Assembly (NCBI RefSeq): GCF_932276165.1
Contig: NC_063999.1
Span: forward strand, 9,054,501-9,118,500
DNA from: Plutella xylostella
Taxonomy: Eukaryota; Arthropoda; Insecta; Lepidoptera; Plutellidae
Direction: 5' to 3'
DNA: 64,000 nt
Shown piece by piece: positions 23,961 to 35,450 of the stretch. Made by a program: the position numbers and the translations under genes. A model generated the notes under the pieces. It searched no databases, was not told the origin of the DNA, and worked only from the letters and a program-made list of their open reading frames with translations. Numbering within the stretch: position 1 is the first letter of the stretch; each line of letters begins with the position of its first letter.

Positions 23961-24262
23961 AGATCCAAACGCCCCCTGTCTGGGAAGAGATTTTATGCTC
24001 AGCGGAACCGCCTGCACTATTGCTAGCACGGTCATCATCATCATCAGCCATCATTATGAGTGACTTATTTAGAAGGTATCGAGTAACGTGCGCTATTCAC
24101 TGTTTACTGCCAAGGTTGGTCATGTTAGCCATACAAGGGCACACCAAGGAAGCCTGAGTAACCACCTGCAGTCGCCGTAGCCGCATCGGCATGGATGACG
24201 ACAAATCGGGTAACGTGCACCGCTTCTAAAAGTGTTATAGCACTTCAATTTGATGCCTCCGC

Positions 24263-24326
24263 GGCAGTTCAGAGGAGGGCTGCTTTATTAGGGTATTCTA
24301 ATAAAGCAGCTTTCTTCTGAACTGCC
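24263..24326. other. Near-perfect 29-bp stem, 6-nt loop hairpin
   Basis: GGCAGTTCAGAGGAGGGCTG... pairs with ...CAGCTTTCTTCTGAACTGCC over 29 bp; three mismatches are G-T wobble-compatible. The loop is GGTATT. A related but unpaired sequence follows at about 24400-24470. It could be a small foldback element or a small-RNA hairpin; the loop is short for an animal pre-miRNA. Confidence 0.6.
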
Positions 24327-25772
24327 CAAAGTGACCTGTAGACTGCTCCTGGGGATAGTTGTGCAATCAATTTTTTTTTTTATTTCGATGTCTCTGCTGA
24401 AGAAACTGTCTTATGCAGCTTTTGTTCTAAACTGCCTTAAGATCATTGGACTGCTCATGGGAATGGTGACGCACGGTAAGTACAGGAGCGTTACTCTATA
24501 CTGATGAGAAACGAACGAACGAGAGCTGTCGTGCAATCGGCACGTTTAATACATACAAACAGATAGAGCGGCTCGCGCCGCAGTGCACTGAAAGTTCGTT
24601 TTTCGTCATATAAAGTGACCCCCCAGACACTATCTTAAGTGTCATGACACATCGGCAGATTCCAGCTTTGAGTCTTTTCTTTTCTCGGCTGTGAGCAAAG
24701 TGAATCCCACCGGCGAGTGTTCAACCTAAAAGCACTGAGCTAATTCCTGATTTCGTGAAAGTCGCTGTTGCTATACCATACCGCTTCACAAGTTACCGAA
24801 TTTATTATGATCCTACTGTCGGGTGATCATGATCGGAGTGTCATCGCGGTTTCTGAGTGGCACCATATTAGCTGTCTTCCTTATGTCCCAGTGGATTGTG
24901 AGTGTGTATCCGAGCTCTTTGTTGAAAAATGCGTGAACCTCCTACGCAGCAGCTGTCTACTAGTTGTGTATCGAATAAATCGAGTAACGGTGCTCTTGCA
25001 CGAGACGACTACCTTTTGGTAAAATTATAACTTCCACTATTCTGGGAACATGCATATACCTACTGTGTACTGTGTATCACATCACGTGTAGCCGCAGCCC
25101 TACTCAATGTACGGGGCTAGATAATAAACAATGGCAGTCGTCATTAAATTTCTATGAATTTCGAAGGTCATCATTTGGAGCACAATCCAAAGGGTGAAAG
25201 TACCTATTCATGCCTAAACGACTTCTCTAATGAAAATGTATTTTTAATTCGATTCTGGCGCAAACGTTTCATAACTATTTTTCAACACTGTATCTGCTGA
25301 AACTACTTAGACTGACCGGTTAAGATGCAGACGTGCCGTTTTCACAATTCCATTTTGAGTAATCCTCAACTGTTTTATGGATCTTTCAGTTAGTTACGTA
25401 ACTAGTTACCAAGTAAAAAATTACTTGTGTCATGCTCGTACTCGCATCTCATTTAGGAGCTCTCTGGCCTCTAGCTGAAGGCTAAAACTGGTATATATAT
25501 CTACTAAGCTAGTACAGAGTTATAACCGGGCAGCGGTGACGTGGTAGCTGCTTGATTTATTAGAGTTTGCTGAAAACTTTCTAAATAAGTAATAATTATT
25601 AGTCATAATATTAACTCTTCGCAGTTCTTTCAGAATGCAATACCAGGTCGCTGAAGTAGGTAACCTTCCTTAGCTGGACAACAACAAGCCTTTTTGTTTT
25701 AAAGAGTGTCACAGTTATTCGCCGTTCCACTGTCATATCGATGTCCAAGGACTTTTTCTTGGGTATAGCTAA

Positions 25773-25955
25773 CTACCTAAGTTTACCTATAGATAGCCGC
25801 AAGCTATCTGCTGTTGGCGAACTGTCAGTTCTGATTGATAAGTCAGGCTCGAAGTGGCTCGTCCAACTGTCCATGTTCCCGCCACCATGATTGTTGCTTC
25901 CACAGATTAGAGAGTCTATGTTGGCTGTCGTTGCATCAGGTCTGATCAGGTACAA
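25773..25955 (-). CDS. Orphan exon-like frame, unrecognised
   Basis: The minus-strand frame includes GSNNHGGGNMDSWTSHFEPD followed by LSIRTDSSPTADSLRLSIG, where a GTAAAC donor-like site follows. Composition is protein-like, not AT-noise, but no family is recognised and no partner exon is certain. It may be a gene relic or chance. Confidence 0.2.
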   Translation of the reverse strand: MYLIRPDATTANIDSLICGSNNHGGGNMDSWTSHFEPDLSIRTDSSPTADSLRLSIGKLR

Positions 25956-26655
25956 CTAACATCTTTACGTACCATCTTTATTTAATCGAGCTATTTTATT
26001 TTGTTTTATCTAGGTTGACTTAATGGTTTCAAAATCGAACCTACAACAATGTAAGTAGGTACCTACCTACGTACCTTTGAAGTTGCAACAAGGCGAAGCC
26101 TTAAGGTTTTGGCCGAGACCTGCCCTTAGTGTTGACGAACATACCTAAAGGTGACCTTGTTAATGTTTTTCATATGAAGTACTGAACATTTTACTTATCC
26201 TGGTGGCATGACTGATCATTTACTTACCCAGCTAAGACATGTTAGCCGGGTTTCATTTATCAACTATTACAATTGTTATTGTTGTGTTAATCAATCTTTA
26301 TTAATTGATGTCATCTACCAAGGAATGCTGCCAGAGCTCATAATATTCACACCATGATGATACAGAATGATAGTAGCCCACAAAATCGGTGCAAAGGCTT
26401 ATAAAATAACTTTCCTTCCTAGTAGGACTGCACAGGAACTCGTTAACCGCCGAGTTAGTTAGAATACAAAATTAGACTGTGTGTTACTTGTCAATCTAGA
26501 ATATGAATATAGTGACCTGCATCATGTTTTGAAAAACTGAATACTTAGTTATCCGCCAGTGTCACAGCCTTCATCTAATCTTTTCCAGTAGCTGATGAGG
26601 CTGAGATATTTAGTAAAATAATCTTCCCTTCAAGCACCACTCCTCGTTCCAAGGA

Positions 26656-26744
26656 CTAGATGCCGCGCCAGGTGTTGCAGGCCGTGTCGTCGTACAGGGC
26701 TGACTGAGCAGGTCCTCGAGGCTCCAGGGTCGGCTGCTGCATTT
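26656..26744 (-). CDS. Orphan terminal-exon-like frame, unrecognised
   Basis: After an acceptor-like CTGACCTCAG on the minus strand, 28 codons (including QQPTLEPRGPAQ and ALYDDTACNTWRGI) run to a stop. GC content is exon-like amid AT-rich DNA. No family is recognised. The stop means it cannot precede the 25773 frame in one coding chain. Confidence 0.2.
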
Positions 26745-27251
26745 CTGAGGTCAGTCCAGAATTACATACCCTAGTCAGCATGTGCTGACCTGAGCCCCAG
26801 CGGCCTGGATCGATATTCTACATTTTACAGCTTTTAAATATTGTTGCAAAGTATTTCACTGGTTCCATCCATTCGGCTAGTGTATGTTTAAAATATTGTC
26901 TTGACAATAACAAGATTTTGATCAATAATTACTTATAAGTATTGCTTTCGAAGAGGCACTGTGTGTATCCATATGTATAAATACCTACCTATATGTATAG
27001 GTACATACCTTCCATAACTTTCTGACAAGTCAGGAATAATAAGGAAGTACTTAAGTCTTATGTATACTTATACCTTTCTTTTTAGTATATCTATTACCTA
27101 GAAATCTATGCATTATAAATTTATAGATTCAAATATTTATCTACTGATATACTCATCAGTAGCTTATGGGTCACAGTTGGTTTTCTCTCCACCATGCGAT
27201 AATAAACACATCTCACAATGTTTAACTAGGTTTCAGATAGGCTCAGACTAC

Positions 27252-27559
27252 ATAATAGACGCATTTTTCCTGAAATAAAAATGACATATTATGTATCTAG
27301 CCTATCTGAAACCTAGTCATTTCTGCATGGTGATATTACAACTGAGGCGCGCGGGCGACTCACTCTATTTATATAGGCACCCGCACCTTGCAAATCAAAG
27401 GTGGAGAGAAAAATGGACTTTATTTAACTGTCACTGTGACCCTTATGATGCCGAACACGGAGAAAGTCGAAACGCCATATCTCACAATGTTTAACTAGGT
27501 TTCAGATAGGCTAGATACATAATATGTCATTTTTATTTCAGGAAAAATGCGTCTATTAT
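27252..27559. mobile_element. 308-bp element with about 65-bp inverted ends carrying a TATA promoter
   Basis: The left end (ATAATAGACGCATTTTTCCT...) is repeated in inverse at the right end, each arm reaching the CTATCTGAAACCTAG segment. The centre is the inverse of 22665-22800, including TATA box and initiator. The flank 27214-27250 repeats part of the same family. Confidence 0.7.
27340..27375 (-). promoter_or_regulatory. Second copy of the TATA-initiator promoter (minus strand)
   Basis: On the minus strand, TATATAAATAG (27365-27375) is followed about 30 bp on by TCAGTT (27340-27345). Similarity to 22640-22800 ends right after the initiator, so the peptide start is absent. Confidence 0.5.
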
Positions 27560-28679
27560 TACTTGTTAACTTTTTACAGTAACTTTATCACTAAAATGCA
27601 TAATATACTAAACTTATCATCTTTATTACTTTTTTATACTTCTGTTGCTTAATGTTACAAAGTATGCAAAAACCGCCTTTTATGCAATTAAAAATACTTA
27701 TATACATTGCACTTCTACATTATAATAGATAAACATTCTATTATACATGACTGTATGTTGGTTCCTAAACTAGAAGCAACTCATGTAATTGGTCATTATT
27801 TAAATTCTTAATGTATCATATATGTTAGCTTAGATAACTTAAGGAATATTTTTTAATAGTCAGGTAAAATCACCTTCACTTGAGAAGAATATTATTATAT
27901 TTATTGCTGTCACATTCTTAACTATAGGTTTATACAGACGTGGCAGCCTCTGTATATAGATATGTAAATTTAACTGACTATTAAGAAAAATATGCCAAAT
28001 GTTAGCTAAATATTTCTATACCGTAGAAATATAAAAAGCAGTTCATAAGTATTTCAAATATGTTCATGTTCATACATACATAACTTAACTCGTCCTATCT
28101 TACATGAGTAATTTCAAAATACTATTTAGTGATGTTTTTAGTGTAGTGAAGCCAACTAATTCACCCCCCCCGTATCTACTATCTATCGTTTAGTACAACC
28201 GTCATACTATGGACTGCCAAAAGAAATGGCAAAACTTTGTATGAAATGTGCGATTTTTACACGCCACCTAGCGGTAAGTGGCTGCACTAGCTCCGGCCCA
28301 AACAAATTTGCGCCAGGTTTCACTGTAAGCCTGTAAAAAAACACAAATTTGTATGTTGAGCCGGTAGAGTCGCCACCTAGCGGTCTAGCGGTTAAAATAT
28401 GTTTAGTTTACACTGGTCGAATGGTTGGACTTCCGAATGGCTTCCACTCGGCCCTCTGTCTGTACGTCTAGTACAGGTTTTGCAATTTTTGAAAACTATC
28501 AAGGTTTACCTTTTCTTCTGTCATCTGCATGTACATTATCTGTCAAAAGTTGCATGATAGTTTCCGCTAGAAGCGCCACTTTGTATGCGAGAAAACGTAA
28601 ATTTTATAGTTTCCAACAATCTAACAAACCTGTACTAGACCCTCTGATTGTTCAGTGCGATGGTTTACTCCACCATTCA
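27560..28679 (-). other. Sequence 3' of TECPR2-like gene
   Basis: AT-rich to 28150. 28440-28640 is an inverted, divergent relative of 56330-56500 (shared CATACAAAGTGG and AACCTGTAGTAGACCCTCT-like blocks). No coding signal. Confidence 0.45.
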
Positions 28680-31600
28680 TCACACAAACTCCCACTCGCT
28701 CTCGATGTGTTCGTCGGGCGACATCAGCTGGCGTCCGTTGCTGACAGCCTTGTCCGGCACTTCCAGCTTTAATTCAAAATCACCTAAATTCCAGTTGTTA
28801 GGCAACTTGACTAGTTTCGGAACCAAATCCATCGGATTAGGCTGCTTATTTGTCGTTACGAGTTTTTTAACGGTCGACGTTGTTTTTTCGGTATTGACCG
28901 GTTTATCCACTATGTCTGTTTTTCTTTCCGGTTGGATTTCTACATCACTACTGGTTACCGGATGTTCTTGTTCTTTGGAGGTTAGTGATGTATTTTCTTC
29001 GTTGTCTCCGTTGGTTGGCGTCGTGGAGGACGGTTTGATGCTCAGAGACTCAATGTTGAGCATCTTGGCGAGAATTTTCTCTTTCTCTTCGATCTGCTTC
29101 TCAAGGACGTCGTCCGGCTCTTGTGGAATATTACTGAAATGGTCAAAAAAACATAAGTATAAGAAATTAAGTATTGTTACATAGACTTACACACACTATT
29201 ACATTATAAAATATGACAGTAGCATAACGCCCCTGAATAAAGAAACAATATCAAAATGGCGGACAGGCTCATGTATTACACATCTCACTATAATAGTAGA
29301 GATGACTAAAATTTTTCTGCTCCCGCCCAATTGGTCGCTATTTTCATATTGTTTTTTATTCACGGGTGTTATATCCCTCGGAATCTCATTTCTTTAACTT
29401 ACCCATAAACGCTCAAATTCATGACACAAGGCGACGTGTAACTAACGCCATCTGGCGGCGCGCGCTCGCTCCGCGCGGGCGTGACGTGGCGCGGCGACCG
29501 CCCCCCCGCGCCCCCCGCGCCCGCCCCCGCGCCCCGCCTGCTGCGCCGGCTGTGTATCACCGCCTCGTCGCACTTCTGCTCCATTATACTGTTATACATC
29601 TTCAACTTCTTCTCCAATTCCTCACTCCTCGCCTTCCTCAACTCCTCCGTATCAGACACGTCTTTGAACTCATTCACAATCGATTCTAGAACGTCCCCAG
29701 CTATGTCCGCCGGTAGGTTTTTAATCGGCGGCAGTTCGAAGCACTCCTCTGCGTTGGCTATGGTCGCCGCGTCCAGAAACTCGTTGTTGGTGAGCAGAGA
29801 GATGGGCTGCTCGAGGACGCTGCTGATGAAGGGGACTGTGGCGTCGATGGAGAATTCCCGGACGGTGTTGACGGCTTGTTGGAGCGACGACAGGGACTTC
29901 GTCATCAGGGTCACCGCCTCGTCTGTGTGGGAAGAGAGTTAAGGTCAGAGTGTTAGCACGATTGTTTGGCATTTGAAGATGCTCGTTTGTTTTGTTACTT
30001 TGTTATTAAAAGTGTATTATGTTAGAATAAACACATGCTGTGCTACCACAAAAAACTTTAAAAACCGTTTAACAAGTGTTTAGAACGAAATTTGACTGAT
30101 TTTGTAGGCGTTTGACAGCGGTAAACATTTGTTAGATACTGTCTAAGTTTTTGTGGTAAGGCCCATGATGTTAAAACCAGAACTTCTTAAATGTACTTAT
30201 ATCAATATATCGCAAAACCTTAATTACTTACTGGTTGTCACAAAAACACAAAATAGCTATAAAGCAACTACACACACTTATTAACAGAGCCATTGCTCAA
30301 ATACACGAAAAGCGATGTTCACAAATACAAGGAATCTACTGTACAGAGGCGAGAAATAAAAAACAAATATGATTAGCAAATTGTGTATTCTAATGTATAA
30401 GTACAATGGCCATGCTAACAGAAACAGTGCGGTAACAATTAATAACAAAAGTAAAACTACTTAAATATCTAGCAAAAAGTGACCTATTTTATTAACTGGA
30501 ACTTACTAGTATTGTCTAAATCGCCGCATACAAGATTTTAAAAAATAGAGAATGACTCCAACATATCCGGTCCAGAGTAGTAATATTATAAAGTGATTAC
30601 GTACTATTAAGGGACACCTCTCACTGTCCATAGAAGAGGCCTATGTGTCCAACAGTGGACAAATACGGGCTGATGATGATGAAAACAGCTCTCACCAGAC
30701 CGGATAAGTTGATTTTTCACTATACGTGGTATGTGAATAAACTAAAGATTAACTATGACAATACTAAATTCTCAGTTAAAACAAACAGATTGAAACAAAT
30801 ATCGTTGTAATATTAAGTACTAGTAGGGTAACTAATTGACTTGGAGCTAAGGCACTTCATTATTGGATACACAACCATTTTCACGTACCTATTGGTTCAG
30901 TGAAATAGTAACACCATTTATTTTGGTCCAATTACTTCTACGAATTTAACAATGTAGTATTTAATGAAACCGATATTACTTACACTGGAATGTTAGTAAA
31001 ACTATGGTATAAAATAGTTTCCTCTTACTAATAGTAAAGTTATACGTATATCGTATACGGTATACCGTTTGAGTCTGAGGCTTAGGACAAGCATAAAACA
31101 GCTCTCCTCTTCATACATACAATTTATATTATAGACTAATTACGTTTTGGTAGGTATTTAAAAAATATGCATATTTAAATCGTCATAGGAATGAATGGTG
31201 TAAAATGTTATGCCACTAAATCTAATGTAGCCTGGTCATAACTACTTTCTAATAACGTAAGTCCTAATTTTAGGTATTCCATCTGTCTACCAGGTCTCAT
31301 ACAAAACTGTAGGAATGTCAACTACGTATAAAATAATTGGAAAAATAAGCACTTGCTGAATAAAGATAATAATACGTTGAAATACCTAGAAATACACTAA
31401 TATCTAATGGTATCAACAAAAGCACACATGTTGCATCTCTGTCTTAAGTAAATTAAAAAGATTTTAAGAGTGAGATGCAATAAATGTTGCGTGCATTTAT
31501 GTATTACTTATAATAATATTGTTCAATAAAACATTGGTCCTATTTTGGTATTAGTATTTTCCTTAATTACTAATTTAAGTATATCCTACATACAAATTAA

Positions 31601-34600
31601 CAATATATGTAGATAGTAAAATCTCATTTTAAAAAATAAACTTGGTACCAACTTTTGATTCTTATGAGACCATCTACTAGCTAAAAGTTTCAGATTAGTC
31701 TTATCTTTAAAACAATAGTTTGTATATTTATTCTGATGAATGTTTTTTTTTATCCTATCGCTATAGCACCACTCTAAGTACACTTGTCCAAAATTAATAA
31801 TGCACATGCAGATCTTCACACCCGAATCATTAAATCGTAAGAGCCTTAAAAGAAACACTTGCATTTTGCACCTTGTATGAAAGAAATAGGAGTCAATATC
31901 ATTTGTTACATAATCGAAAATAACCGATCTGTCAAAGATTTCTATGCGCATTATCAATTTTGGAGCACTGTAAATTGCTTTACTATTTTCTTGAAAGTTC
32001 AATCAAGTACCCCGTAATACTGCCGAGTATACATTATACGTATAGGGAATGAATATATAATAAGTACATATAATCTTGCATGGTCAGTAGTAAGTACTTA
32101 GGTAATGATAAAAAATGTCACAGCTACTGTTCTATGTAGGTATTAAAAATACAAATAAAAAGTACAAGCCCGTAAACTTGAAAGCGTTAAGGCGATATAT
32201 TCCGCCAATTCATTCATCAATGAGGCGTTTGTTAAAAAAAAAAAAAGTTCCTTTTTGGAGAAATAGATGGCGTTGTCTGGGGTTGTACCAACTTTCAAAC
32301 CCTCAGAACACACTCAGATCACAATTATGTTATTCTGTGAGGCTAACGAAATGTGAAAGTGACGTAGGTAGGTAGAATTGTAGTATTATTTTCTCTATGA
32401 TGTCGATGTCACTGTTGCTTCAGCGTTCAGTGCGATTGTGCGTACAGCCGTTCTTTTCAAGTTTTCTCAGTTTCCTTGTGTTTCTCCTGTATTAATTGAG
32501 TTGTAGTTGAGCTATCTGCTCCTCCTCCCTTGATACTGTAGAGTTAGTGCACTTGAGATAGTGACTCTTTTGAGATAGTGACTCTTGTGATAGTGACTGC
32601 TATACTGTAATAATGCCTAAGGACTATGGATCATGGTCCCTTGCCAATCTGAAGATAGAGTTACGAAAACGGAATGCCAAACTAACTGGACGGAAAGCCG
32701 TCTTGGTTCAGAGGTAAGTTTGATCAAAGCATTTACAATAATAATATAGTAGCAACGTAGTAGTAGTGCTTATGTTATATTTGCTTTGTCATTGTCATCC
32801 AAATCCTTTGTAAAAGGTGAAGTAAATGGAAAGTATACTCAGTTCTCGCACGCAGCACCCGTTCAAACGGCGCGCATAGAGAAAAGAACACTACGTGACG
32901 GCGCGGGTAGAACTATTCACAGAATACTTAGCACTATCCCAAGCCACATGCAGTCTGAGCCTCGGAAGGATGGCTCGCGCTACCACCCGACATTTAATCA
33001 CAACTAGTGAGTTCTTATTCTGAGTTTAGTACTCTTTGCTCTCTATGTAATTTTTGACAGTTGGTACACTGCGTTTTCACGCCATCTATCGGCTTACCCA
33101 AAAGCTCAACTGACAGCTGTCAAGGAAAACGGCTCATTGAAAAAAAATCATCGCGTCAGTGTTGCGCTTGGCAGTTTAAAAAAAAATTGGTAGTTATATT
33201 TTTTTATCTAGTTGGTGGTACATAGCGCCTTAAGTAAGTACATATTCATACGTTCATAACAAAATTGACCCATTTTCATAAAATAAGGAGCAAATAATAC
33301 TTAATACAAGGTATAATATGATTACCTTACCTAGGAGAGAATTGAATTTTAATCAAATCCGCATTAATGTATACGACTGGACGGAGCACACATAAGTACA
33401 ACAAATGAGTAATAATGAATATAACTATGATTTGTGCGTTTAACAAACATAATTTTAAACAGCAGTGCAAGTATAGCAACAGCCTATACAGTGCAACCAA
33501 AAATTTAAAGAAAATGTGTTCTTGTCTACATTTTTACTAGCGGGGCATGTTTTTCAACCAGGGTTGCCACACACACACAGCCCCCCAGAAAGGGTAATCA
33601 CACACACATCCACAGACCCTCGCTATGGTCACCACACACTCATCGACAGACCCACAGCTAGGGTCACCACACACACACATGTACCGCACTAGCGGGCGCA
33701 CAGACGCCCACAGCTAGGGTCACCACACACTCATCCACAGCCCCCCAGCTAGGGTCACCACACACACACACACACCCACAGCCGCCCAGCTGGGGTCACC
33801 ACACGAACATCTACCAGAAGGGCTAGTACGGGGCGCACTTAAGACGTGACAAGAGTTTTGCATCGTGCTCACTCACATCGTGCAGCCTCAAGAGCGAGCG
33901 CGACGGAGAACTCTTGTCACGTCTTGATAGCGCCCCGTGCTACAGGGCCAGCTAGGGTCACCACACACTCATCTAACGCACTAGCGGGCGCACAGACGCT
34001 CCCAGCTAGGGTCACCACACACACATCCACAGCCGCCCAGCTAGGGTTGCCACACAGATGCCAGCTACACTACAGCCCCCGAGCTAGGGTCACCACACAC
34101 ACAACTACCCCCCAGCTAGGGTCACCACACACTCGTCTACCGGCACACACCTGCGGCGGCGGCGTCGGGCGCGCGCGCGAGGCGCAGCTAGGGTTGCCAC
34201 ACACACACACACATCCACAGCTAGGGCTGCCACACACACACACATCCACAACTAGGGCTGCCACACACACACACATCCACAGCTAGGGTTGCCACTACCG
34301 GCACACACCTGCGGCGGCGGCGTCGGGCGCGCGCGCGAGGCGCAGCACGGACCGCGCGCCCTCCACCACCCAGATCTCGTCGCCGGACACCGCCACCGAC
34401 TTGATCCTGAGGAGAAGAGTAGAATTGGTCACCACAAACAGCAAAATATGCAAAAAATATACCTACTTATAAACTAGAAACAATGAACTTTTACAGGCAA
34501 ACTTGAATATAAAGAGATAAAAGTAAAGACAAGGGCGGTGTACCTAAACTTAACATACATGACTAAATAAACTTAATGACACATACACAAATAACAATTG

Positions 34601-35383
34601 CGACTATGCCTGCATCACACTCACTTCGCTATTCGTATTTGTTATTGGACGTTTAGTCTACTTGCCAAATACCAAAAATGTAGACTAATTCGGCAATCAT
34701 TTTGGAAAGTATACTGACCACACATGGCAGTTTTGGCAAGTACCAATAGCCAAGTGGGGTACTAACATTGGGCTATTTGATCACGTACGCGGGATTGGCC
34801 CGCTCTCTTCAAACCAGTATTCATTGTGCGAACGTGGAATATGCTCGCGAGACGCGGCAAAATGTCATCAATCCCGCGTGAGTGATGAAATCCGCATGCT
34901 GTTAAGCTGCGTACAGACCGGCCCAACCAACGGCCTGTATTATGTATGATAAATATCCATCGTTGGGGGTTCGTTGGGCCGGTCTGTACGCAACTTTAAA
35001 AAATGCCTTATACTCACTTCCTCAGCTGGTCAACAGTAGCTATAGCGGTCAACGACCTCGGGTCCAATATATAAAGTACATCCTCATTGTACGTGACCAG
35101 GAAATGTTCCCGGAACACGTGCAGAGGACCGAAGTTGTGCTCTCTGTCCGGGTCGTAGGGCTTCTTTTGCGACGGGTTGAGTAGTTCGACGACGGTTAGC
35201 GGGTTGCTTATTGCTTCCTGTGGGTGGAAATGGTTGGTTAGGTACTAAGGCTATTTGTAGCATTAAAGTCTATTCTTTTATAACATTTCTAATGAACAAA
35301 ACTTATGATGAAACCGAAGACTTCATAAACTCATAAACCACAATCCTAACATACCCACAGACACACCCACCCACACACACACT

Positions 35384-35450
<67 letters not shown>

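Larger units (their letters stand above)
24330..27160. other. Gene-poor island with two orphan exon-like frames
   Basis: Mostly unannotatable sequence, lying between the inverted promoter repeats (22640 and 27376). Two minus-strand exon-like pieces are listed separately. Confidence 0.4.
33560..34295 (+). repeat. CA-rich degenerate minisatellite next to TECPR2 exon 7
   Basis: Many imperfect units of CAGCTAGGGTCACCACACAC plus TCATCCACAG-type spacers, 25-40 bp each. Embedded are a 119-bp inverted-repeat element (33824-33942) and a 50-bp copy of the exon 7 edge (34138-34187). Confidence 0.85.

Noticed and set aside
23342..24157. Several 116-224 codon frames on both strands
   Set aside because: They arise from the GC-rich minisatellite whose unit happens to lack stops; cysteine/histidine-rich repeats are not a real protein.
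24470..25020. Possible LTR near 24600 (TGTCATGACA, polypyrimidine stretches)
   Set aside because: No paired repeat, target duplication or primer-binding site could be found.
31586..32002. 138-codon minus-strand open frame in TECPR2 intron 7
   Set aside because: AT-rich composition, no recognisable motif, no matching splice or promoter context; most likely chance.
33846..34286. 146-codon frame with HTHTHT repeats
   Set aside because: Direct translation of the CA-rich minisatellite.
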